Shown: piece after piece, positions 5,253 through 10,578 of the stretch
How positions within the stretch are numbered: position 1 is the stretch's first letter
Layout: every line of letters begins with the position of its first letter
Assembly: GCA_024640925.1 (NCBI GenBank)
Contig: JAHEEB010000064.1
Coordinates: forward strand, 1-10,578
Length of the DNA stretch: 10,578 bases
Source of the DNA: Bacteroidota bacterium
GTDB lineage: Bacteria > Bacteroidota > Bacteroidia > Bacteroidales > UBA10428
Direction: 5' to 3'
Program-made: the position numbers and the translations under genes
The notes under the pieces: generated by a model
The model's database searches: none
The model's input: the letters and a program-made list of their open reading frames with translations, nothing else
What the model was told of the DNA's origin: nothing

Positions 5253-6683
5253 TTATTTTTCCCCATTCAATTCTTTTTCCAAATCGTCAAGGGAAAACTC
5301 GTTAAAAGCTGTCAACTCGAAACCGTCTTTGTCAATGGCCGTCTCTGCTACTCCCATTGTTGGCTTTCCATTTGCATAACTAATGCCTATCACTTTTATT
5401 AGTCTTCCAAGTGGTACGTTTTTGAAGACAAGTTTTCCGTCCATAAATGTGCTGGTCATAATACTATTTATGTCCTTAAAGACGATTTGAACTTTAGTAT
5501 TTTTTGGATTCTGAGTTGTTACAATGAAGTCAGTTTTATCTTCATCATCTATTTCCCAAAACCTATCACAATTTATCCAGCCCATTTTGGTTGCAGAAAA
5601 CATGTAATAATCTAGAGCCGTTTTGTCCAAATTCTGAATAGCCTTGTCCTTGTATTCAGAAAACTGCTCTCTGAACTTTGTTTTAAACCTTTCCCAGTTT
5701 AATGTCCGACTGCCCATTATGCCCAAGGAATAGTCCCAATTGTGTTTTATTTCTTCTTTTTTATAAGAAGCTATATCGAAAGGTGGAATAGCTTTGAAAT
5801 AGTCAAGTGCAAGAGTTATTGCTCTTTTATTGTAATTTGAATACTCATTATTAATCGGTCTGAAATTATACATTTTTCCGTTCTTATCAATGTTAAGGTC
5901 AAATTCTACTCTCCAATTATTATCCAGAAACTCATGAGCAATGTTTTGGTCAACAGTCTCAGGGTCGTTAATGTAATCCAATACAGTCCTACTTTGACCA
6001 ACTAAAAACAAGTCATAAAAAGTTGCGGTTTGAAGAGAAGTACTGAAACCATAGTCGTAAAGGTCATCGGTCATTCCAATTGGGTAGTTGAGATTTAGTG
6101 CAACATCTCCCTCACTTGGTGTCGTGTCTGCTTGTGCTTGTTGCATTGCTTCTGCCTCAAACATTTTGTAATCAGATACCCAGGTTGAAGAAGTATCATT
6201 TATCGCAAAGTCATAAAACAAGTCCATTTCTTCTGCTTGGATGCCTTTTGGGAACCCTATTACAAAGGCTTTTCCGTCTTTGATAGATAGCTGTTTGCCG
6301 TCAGCGGTGGCATTGAAGTAAATCATTCCTCCTGTCTCTAAGATTCGGTGTCCTGATGTTGTGTTCATGTTCTCCGCAATCATGTCAGTTAGCGAGTAAC
6401 ACTCCTTAAGTTCTATGCTTACTTTTCCTGTCGGTGTTGTGCCGTCTGCGAATTGGAAAACGTCTGCGGGAATGTATACCGCCGTTCCTTTGTCGCCATT
6501 CAACATTGTTTCCTCTGTCGGATTGATTTCAAAAGTCTTTGGCATAGGTGCAAGATTTATTAGCACGTCCTTTAATGAGTTGACGGGAATGTATTTCTTG
6601 CCCTCTTTTGTGTCATTCGAACAGCCTGCAAATAGAAGTGTCAGAATTGCTAGTGTCGAAAGTGTTTTGTCAAGTATCATCAT
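5253..6683 (-). CDS. large putative lipoprotein with WINCDRF domain
   Basis: A 476-residue protein with signal peptide and lipobox LFAGC (Cys21). The start is the ATG at 6683. A TTG 24 bp further upstream falls inside the attC-like core and is rejected. The N-terminal beta domain (about 50-165) shows AVYIPADVFQFADGTTPTG, a conserved ELKECYSLTDMI and LETGGMIYFNATADGKQL. A middle region (about 180-365) is unique to this protein; its part RVEFDLNIDKNGKMYNF with a following ALDYFKAIPPF helix looks like a TonB C-terminal-type fold, a tentative reading. The C-terminal domain has GWINCDRFWEI (368-378) and IVFKDINSIMTSTF (400-413), shared with the 3907-4887 lipoprotein. It appears more GC-rich than its neighbours, perhaps a different source. 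Single-gene cassette; the ATG lies 19 bp from the core TGTGCCCAAT. Function unknown. Confidence 0.88.
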   Translation of the reverse strand: MMILDKTLSTLAILTLLFAGCSNDTKEGKKYIPVNSLKDVLINLAPMPKTFEINPTEETMLNGDKGTAVYIPADVFQFADGTTPTGKVSIELKECYSLTDMIAENMNTTSGHRILETGGMIYFNATADGKQLSIKDGKAFVIGFPKGIQAEEMDLFYDFAINDTSSTWVSDYKMFEAEAMQQAQADTTPSEGDVALNLNYPIGMTDDLYDYGFSTSLQTATFYDLFLVGQSRTVLDYINDPETVDQNIAHEFLDNNWRVEFDLNIDKNGKMYNFRPINNEYSNYNKRAITLALDYFKAIPPFDIASYKKEEIKHNWDYSLGIMGSRTLNWERFKTKFREQFSEYKDKAIQNLDKTALDYYMFSATKMGWINCDRFWEIDDEDKTDFIVTTQNPKNTKVQIVFKDINSIMTSTFMDGKLVFKNVPLGRLIKVIGISYANGKPTMGVAETAIDKDGFELTAFNEFSLDDLEKELNGEK

Positions 6684-6698
6684 TGTCTGTTTTTTTAT

Positions 6699-7078
6699 TG
6701 TGCCCAATTGAGTAGGGAAAGATATAAAATATTTCGCATCTCCGCCCTCACACCAAAATGTGTAAGGCGGTTACTAAAATAAAGAAAGTTTTGTTTAATC
6801 CAAGCATTTTTCCTTAACCATAACGAAGGAAGTAAAGTTCACTAAGGTTCTACCTGATCTTTTAAATTTATTCCTTGTTCCTTTTAAAATTCGTTCAATA
6901 CCATTGTAACCGAATTTAAAACATTAACCCTTTCTTGTTTGTTTTTTAACCAACCCCAACCCCTTAGTAAGGCCTTAGTAAGGGGTTGGGGTTTTCAATT
7001 CAAATTTATTTATATCTACCTGCCGGTGAGCCCTTCGGGGTTGGCTACTAGCCCACATGAACTCCTATTTATTGACGC
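6699..7078 (-). repeat. long attC-like spacer B3, uninterrupted
   Basis: The best intact B-type spacer. The left core is TGTGCCCAATTGAGTAGGG (6699-6717). Then follow the hairpin motif around 6718-6745, the middle module from 6769 with the 104-bp identical core (6861-6964), the 38-bp palindrome (6954-6991, one mismatched pair), TTTTCAATTCAAATTTATTT, and the outer module GAGCCCTTCGGGGTTGGC with end CCTATTTATTGACGCC (7064-7079). The right end lies a few bases from the stop of the membrane protein gene at 7083. It carries no ORF. At about 380 bp it is far longer than ordinary attC sites. Confidence 0.7.
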
Positions 7079-7082
7079 CAGT

Positions 7083-7736
7083 TTATATCATCCTCACAAA
7101 TCCTCCTTTTAAATTTGAAGTAGATATTAATCGATCAATCTCATCAATATTATCAATTTTCCTAAATATATACTTGTCGCCTTTTTTAAACTTAATCCTA
7201 TTTGTATTTTGAGATGAAATTATCCCAAAATCCTCATCTTCATTTATTTGTTTTATAAGAAACCATTGTTTTTCTTCTATAATTATTTCCTTTAATATTT
7301 TATATTTTACAGGCATTATTCGAGCTTGCATTTCTCCCCATTGAATTGGTGATAGTTTTATTTCTTTATCTATAATTGAAAACTTGTACAAGAAATAAAA
7401 TAATCCCGTATAGAAAATCCCTAAAAAATTGATACCAAGCTGTAGTCTAAATCCACTGTGCAATGTAAAAGCCATATAAACACTCGTATTAAAAACTTGC
7501 CAAGCCTCCCAAAATGGTGCTACAATAATTATTTGCGAATATGCCCAGAATTGCAAGAGGGGAAGTGCTATTTTCTTTTTTATAAAAAATAGAGCTATCC
7601 CAGTTAGTCCAATTACTGAATTTAATAAACTTGAAACATTTATTCCAAAAAAAATATTATGGAAATTTATAATGCTAAGAGCTAGCACCAAAATCAAATA
7701 AATTAAGGCTCTCTTATTTATATCTTTTAATTTCAT
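7083..7736 (-). CDS. hypothetical four-helix membrane protein
   Basis: A 217-residue protein with four predicted membrane helices, at about residues 10-30, 34-53, 57-77 and 98-119, followed by a roughly 95-residue charged C-terminal domain that is probably cytoplasmic (SPIQWGEMQARI through GGFVRMI). I recognise no family. The third helix region contains APFWEAWQVFNTSVY, and the tail contains EEKQWFLIKQINEDEDFG, neither diagnostic. The ATG at 7736 (MKLKDINKR) is preferred over a TTG at 7793, which would add 19 residues not resembling a signal and which lies on a spacer-core-like sequence. Single-gene cassette. Its leader to the presumed core at 7785-7794 is about 50 bp, with a possible weak promoter box further up at 7841-7848. 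Confidence 0.78.
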   Translation of the reverse strand: MKLKDINKRALIYLILVLALSIINFHNIFFGINVSSLLNSVIGLTGIALFFIKKKIALPLLQFWAYSQIIIVAPFWEAWQVFNTSVYMAFTLHSGFRLQLGINFLGIFYTGLFYFLYKFSIIDKEIKLSPIQWGEMQARIMPVKYKILKEIIIEEKQWFLIKQINEDEDFGIISSQNTNRIKFKKGDKYIFRKIDNIDEIDRLISTSNLKGGFVRMI

Positions 7737-7784
7737 GTTTTTTTCAATTTGTATCGTTGTAATCAGTAAATAAAACTGCAGAGT

Positions 7785-8119
7785 TTTTGGCAATTAAGAA
7801 TGCAGAGAAAATGGCAACAATAATGCAGAACTTTTCATTTCAAAAATAAATAAAAATTATTCATTAGTAAATATAGTTTTCCGGTTTTTCATCCTGTAGC
7901 TTTTTTCCGTCAAGGTTAATAACCTCGCAACGATAAAGTAATATTCTCCAAATCTTCTTTTATGTAAAAACTCTATGTATGCACAAATCTGTTATTGCCC
8001 CTTACTAAGGCCTTACTAAGGGGTTGGGGTTTTAAATTCAAATTTATTTATGTCTACCTGCCGCTGAGCCCTTCGGGGTTGGGCTGTTAGCCCACATGAA
8101 CTCCTATTTATTGGGCATA
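7785..8119 (-). repeat. degenerate long attC-like spacer with element remnant
   Basis: This 335-bp gene-free stretch separates two cassettes. Its right part is a standard outer module (8054-8112) with end CCTATTTATTGGGCATA. Before it lies one palindrome arm, GGGGTTGGGGTTTT (8020-8033), preceded by two tandem CCTTACTAAGG 11-mers (8000-8010 and 8011-8021 region) and the DUF559-element remnant. The left 160 bp (7790-7947) share nothing recognisable with other spacers. They hold a small palindrome, AGGTTAATAACCT (7913-7925), and on the minus strand TATTTTTG (7848 to 7841), which fits the -7 consensus but has no good -33 partner. The expected left motif is absent, and only TTTTGGCAAT (7785-7794) hints at a core. 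Confidence 0.55.
7948..8010. mobile_element. solo right end of the DUF559 element
   Basis: These 63 bp match 3457-3520, the right end of the DUF559 element including its 20-bp terminal repeat, with one base deleted and one substitution (GCAC versus GAAC). No DUF559 coding sequence remains to the left. The remnant abuts an intact right half of the host palindrome, which argues that the element inserts at the palindrome's centre. Confidence 0.65.
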
Positions 8120-8124
8120 GTTTT

Positions 8125-8463
8125 TTATTCAATTAATCCGTATTCTTTTAATGCATCTTGCCAAATATGCTCCTTGTTGATTTCGATTGTACTTGTGATC
8201 AACTTATTCATGATTTCCTGGTCTAAGTTGTGTTTTTTATAAGTATCAATGAAAATTTGAGATTCTTCTTTAGTCATTGGGATAATTTTCTCATTAAGGT
8301 CACAGCAACCATAGCCATCGAATGATATTCTTTTTAGAAAAATGCATCTGTCTTTCGAAAGGTTAAAATCAATGAAAACGCAGCCTTCCAAACATCCTAA
8401 ATAGTAATCTGCAATCCTTGTACTTGGCATACTTGTCTTAAAAAATTCAAAGTCTTTGTCCAT
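8125..8463 (-). CDS. small cassette protein, unknown function
   Basis: A 112-residue soluble protein with no signal peptide or membrane segment. It has four cysteines in two pairs, GCLEGC (residues 23-28) and GYGCCDL (51-57), plus Cys40. This could suggest metal binding, but no known zinc-finger spacing is evident. The C-terminus is helical (DQEIMNKLITSTIEINKEHI). I do not recognise the family. The ATG at 8463 lies 7 bp after the stop of the membrane-anchored coiled-coil gene, so the two are probably co-transcribed and may work together. It is the second gene of its cassette, and the R''-like end TATGCCCAAT (minus strand, 8119 to 8110) follows 6 bp after the stop. Confidence 0.75.
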   Translation of the reverse strand: MDKDFEFFKTSMPSTRIADYYLGCLEGCVFIDFNLSKDRCIFLKRISFDGYGCCDLNEKIIPMTKEESQIFIDTYKKHNLDQEIMNKLITSTIEINKEHIWQDALKEYGLIE

Positions 8464-8470
8464 TATTGTG

Positions 8471-9208
8471 TTATTCGTTTGTTAAATAACCTTTTACATT
8501 TTCTGTGAAAGCATTATCAGTAGATAATATTTTAGAATATTCAGAATTTCTGTTATCGTAAAAGTCCTTTTTTAACAATTCATATTGAGAAATAATTGTT
8601 TTTTCTTTTTCTGCCAATTCATTTGCCGCTTCCTGATTCTTTTCGAAATCCTTTATTAATTCCAAAAATCTATACGTTAAAGAATCATGAGATTCTAGAT
8701 TCTGTTGTAGCTTTAATAATTTTAAATCCATCCAGTTTTTAAATTCTAATATCTTAATAATTAATTCATTTGACAATTTAATAATTTCGCCATCTTTAAC
8801 TAAAAGTTTAACCATTGATTGAGCAACATTTGTTATCCTATAATGCTTATCTATAAGATGTCTTGTCTCAATCAAATTAGTAATGTTTCCACGATTAAAA
8901 GCACCATAATTAATTTCAATTAAGGAATACAGCCAATCATTATACTTCCTGTAAAAATCAATAATAGCATTTCTTTCTTCGGTACGATGGCTTTGCTGCA
9001 ATGTCAATAAATGTTGAACTTTTGCCTTAATATCATCATTTTCTCGTTGGAAATCTGATTTTATTTTTTCTACTTTATCAGTAATCTCTTCGATATCTTC
9101 TTTTATCGCAAGTTGTTTACCTTTTTCAGAAAAGTAACTTTTTAAAAATGCAAGATATAATCCAATACACAGGATTAAAATCTGCAATATTATCGATAAT
9201 GTTACCAT
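8471..9208 (-). CDS. membrane-anchored coiled-coil protein
   Basis: A 245-residue protein. An N-terminal membrane helix (about residues 3-23) is followed by SYFSEKGKQLAIKEDIEEIT, a motif I know from many uncharacterised bacterial membrane proteins with the same helix-then-coiled-coil layout. Residues about 30-75 are a strong coiled coil (EITDKVEKIKSDFQREND). The remainder is almost wholly alpha-helical and charged, with a predicted cytoplasmic location. Function is unknown. The ATG at 9208 lies only 20 bp from the GTTGGGC core of the attC-like site, so no promoter fits in the leader. It is the first gene of a two-gene cassette with 8125-8463. Confidence 0.82.
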   Translation of the reverse strand: MVTLSIILQILILCIGLYLAFLKSYFSEKGKQLAIKEDIEEITDKVEKIKSDFQRENDDIKAKVQHLLTLQQSHRTEERNAIIDFYRKYNDWLYSLIEINYGAFNRGNITNLIETRHLIDKHYRITNVAQSMVKLLVKDGEIIKLSNELIIKILEFKNWMDLKLLKLQQNLESHDSLTYRFLELIKDFEKNQEAANELAEKEKTIISQYELLKKDFYDNRNSEYSKILSTDNAFTENVKGYLTNE

Positions 9209-9227
9209 GACGTTTTTTTTTTAATAT

Positions 9228-9358
9228 GCCCAACGTTGATAGTATGGTGTCGTGCGGGAGTACGAGGCGATTTCTTATCAAGCTACACTGGACTTTTTAC
9301 GAGCCACAAACATTTGTAACCCACTGAACCCCGCATGCACTATACCATTTATTGTGCC
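9228..9358 (-). repeat. attC-like recombination site of ordinary length
   Basis: A 131-bp site. On the minus strand it starts GGCACAAT (9358 to 9351), an RYYYAAC-like R'', and ends GTTGGGC (9234 to 9228), a perfect GTTRRRY R'. Inner arms pair imperfectly: ATGGTATAGTGCATGCGGGG (minus strand, from 9348) against ATGGTGTCGTGCGGGAG (plus strand, 9243-9259), with an extrahelical-type bulge as in known attC sites. It begins 7 bp after the stop of the GldM-like gene and ends 19 bp before the next ATG. No integrase gene is in view to confirm activity. Confidence 0.75.
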
Positions 9359-9365
9359 ACGTATT

Positions 9366-10007
9366 TTAATCAACTATTAGAGATATATCATTCAGTTTCA
9401 TTGTTTTCTCATTATCTTCTATACTCTGAACAAAAATATCAAGGAAGTATATTTTATCTCCAGATATAGTCAGTTTAAAAGCATCTTTTATTTCATCCCC
9501 AAACTTGAAGGAATCAAATTCTCTTGTGAATATTAGTGAATCACCTCTCAAAATAATTAACCGGTAACTTGAGATATTATATCTCAATGAGATATCTTGA
9601 TTTATTAATTGAGCATCAAGTCCAATTTGTGATATTAATGATTTCTTTGAAATCAAACTACCATTTGCCCCTGGAAGATAGACTTCAGAATATTTAATCA
9701 AAGGATGAACTTCTAAAAGTTTTGACCCAATAAATATTGTATCAGCACTATTTATAGAATATACATTAAGTGAAGTATTACCTGGTTTCTTAGGTTGAAT
9801 AATAAATCCCGATTCTGTCTTACGAATAGTCCCATTCGAATTAGTCACATAAAGAGATTCAAAAGAGTACCCATTTGTGCATATTTCAATGTAGTTTTCT
9901 AGTGATTGCAGCAATCTCTGTTTTGGTGTAGATATTACAATTTCTTGTCCAAATACAGATATTAGTATAAGATTAATTAAAATAGTTGAAATTACTCTTT
10001 TATTCAT
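9366..10007 (-). CDS. secreted protein resembling GldM C-terminal domains
   Basis: A 213-residue protein with a Sec signal peptide (about residues 1-20, ending SVFGQE) and no lipobox, so it is probably periplasmic or exported. Two beta domains follow. Residues about 22-102 show an NGTI (58-61) and PKKPGNTSLNVYS (72-84) pattern. Residues about 105-213 show GANGSLISKKSLISQIGL, YRLIILRGDS, GDKIYFLDIFVQS (183-195) and a terminal KLNDISLIV. From memory this order matches the last two domains of GldM, the periplasmic shaft subunit of the type IX secretion and gliding motor, but the GldM membrane helix and first two domains are absent. It is therefore a stand-alone GldM-tail homologue, whose role in T9SS is only a possibility. 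Single-gene cassette; ATG at 10007. Confidence 0.78.
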   Translation of the reverse strand: MNKRVISTILINLILISVFGQEIVISTPKQRLLQSLENYIEICTNGYSFESLYVTNSNGTIRKTESGFIIQPKKPGNTSLNVYSINSADTIFIGSKLLEVHPLIKYSEVYLPGANGSLISKKSLISQIGLDAQLINQDISLRYNISSYRLIILRGDSLIFTREFDSFKFGDEIKDAFKLTISGDKIYFLDIFVQSIEDNEKTMKLNDISLIVD

Positions 10008-10070
10008 GTAGCATAAGCTTTTAGTTTCATAATTATATAAGCTGCAATTAAGAAGTTTTTGTCAGAATAT

Positions 10071-10110
10071 GTCGCACAACTACTTATAGGTGCATAAAAA
10101 CTGCACCTAT
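10071..10110. repeat. possible attC-like core plus perfect hairpin
   Basis: GTCGCACAAC (10071-10080) is 8/10 identical to the expected partner of the GldM-like cassette's R'' (GTGGCACAAT), so it may mark that cassette's upstream boundary. Next to it, ATAGGTGCA (10086-10094) and TGCACCTAT (10102-10110) form a perfect 9-bp stem with a 7-nt loop, followed by TTT on the plus strand. The stem could be the L'/L'' arms of a short, decayed attC or a weak plus-strand terminator. No matching R'' end is seen to its right. Confidence 0.4.
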
Positions 10111-10343
10111 TTTCCATATTTCGTAATATAGGTTCACTCCTTTCTTCTCCATCTGTTTTCCATTTTAAGTAAAAGAATCTTCCCCAATATACAACCTCCC
10201 CCGTTATCTTCCAATACCTTCCTGTATATAATAATCAATAAGTTTTCAACTGGTAAGTTATTAACAGACAGGGAGCAGGAATAAAAAAACGCTGTAAACA
10301 TTAATCTTCGTTTAAACAAACTACTCTACCCTTCCCGAGGATC
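10111..10343. other. gene-free stretch before the tandem repeat
   Basis: I see no supportable gene here. A 61-codon minus-strand frame exists but has no family features, no signal and unusual composition. The segment is no longer recognisably part of the cassette spacers. Thus the array may end near 10110, or the next cassette has lost its gene. Confidence 0.4.
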
Positions 10344-10578
10344 GTTGCAGATTCGATAAAGATCATTGCAGATTCGATAAAAGTTACTGCAGATTTGAAA
10401 AAAGATGTTGCAGATTCAATAAAAGTTGTTGCAGATTCGATAAAGATCGTTGCAGATTCGATAAAAGTTACTGCAGATTCGATAAAAGTTACTGCAGATT
10501 TGAAAAAAGATGTTGCAGATTCAATAAAAGTTACTGCAGATTCAATAAAGATCATTGCAGATTCGATAAAAGTTATTG
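10344..10578. repeat. 21-bp tandem repeat array, continues past the window
   Basis: Eleven complete units of exactly 21 bp (10344-10574) plus 4 bp of a twelfth. The consensus is GTTGCAGATTCGATAAAAGT(T). Variation is confined to base changes, with no length changes. Units 3 and 8 are the same variant (ACTGCAGATTTGAAAAAAGA plus T), as are units 4 and 9, suggesting a five-unit higher-order period. The plus strand reads a heptad (V/I/T)ADSIK(V/I), open from 10305 without an obvious ATG. The minus strand reads FIESAVT repeats from an internal ATG at 10555. Neither frame can be proved coding from this window. Confidence 0.85.

Noticed and set aside
6098..6711. Plus-strand ORFs of 61 and 98 codons
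   Set aside because: Both lie antisense to the large lipoprotein; their hydrophobic stretches are artefacts of the opposite strand.
10230..10275. DnaA-box-like sequences (GTTTTCAAC, TTATTAACA)
   Set aside because: Only two weak matches in AT-rich DNA, without clustering or a dnaA/dnaN neighbour, so no origin can be claimed.
10134..10319. 61-codon minus-strand ORF
   Set aside because: No recognisable domain, odd composition and no leader. It is also not placed next to a spacer core as the other cassette genes are.
10344..10578. CRISPR array
   Set aside because: The 21-bp units are contiguous with no unique spacers, and no cas gene is present.

Overview
The window looks like a stretch of a chromosomal integron (gene-cassette array) from a Bacteroidota genome. 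Signs of Bacteroidota are the AT-rich DNA, A-rich leaders instead of strong Shine-Dalgarno sites, a TAnnTTTG-type -7 promoter box, lipoproteins with typical signal peptides, and a secreted protein resembling the C-terminal part of GldM of the gliding/type IX secretion machinery. No integron integrase lies in the window, so the integron reading rests on architecture.

Every credible gene is on the minus strand. Genes fall into eight units of one or two genes. Each unit is followed, 8-15 bp after its last stop codon, by an intergenic repeat with attC-like ends. Read right to left (the direction of transcription): a GldM C-terminal-like secreted protein (9366-10007); a membrane-anchored coiled-coil protein plus a small protein (9208-8125); a four-helix membrane protein (7736-7083); two paralogous lipoproteins in successive units (6683-5253 and 4887-3907); a tandem 4-OT-type tautomerase plus a GNAT acetyltransferase (2680-1779); two small acidic proteins with overlapping ends (1410-909); and a HigBA-type toxin-antitoxin module whose toxin gene is broken (686-90). 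Within several units the sequence just before the first gene is complementary to the sequence just after the last stop, as expected for R' and R'' of one cassette.

The spacers are unusual. One (9228-9358) is a normal-sized attC-like site of 131 bp. The others are about 330-380 bp or more and are mosaics of shared modules: an outer hairpin, a left motif resembling Bacteroidota group II intron-associated RNA, a 104-bp block seen three times without change, a 38-bp G/C-rich palindrome, and in one spacer a 489-bp element with 20-bp terminal inverted repeats carrying a decayed DUF559 endonuclease gene. A remnant of the same element lies in another spacer. Two spacers are identical over 343 bp.

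At the right edge the array gives way to about 230 bp without a convincing gene, then an exact 21-bp tandem repeat that runs off the window. The cassettes do not form one pathway. They are independent accessory functions, as is usual for integron arrays. Most have 20-60 bp leaders with no room for a promoter; the toxin-antitoxin unit is the clear exception.
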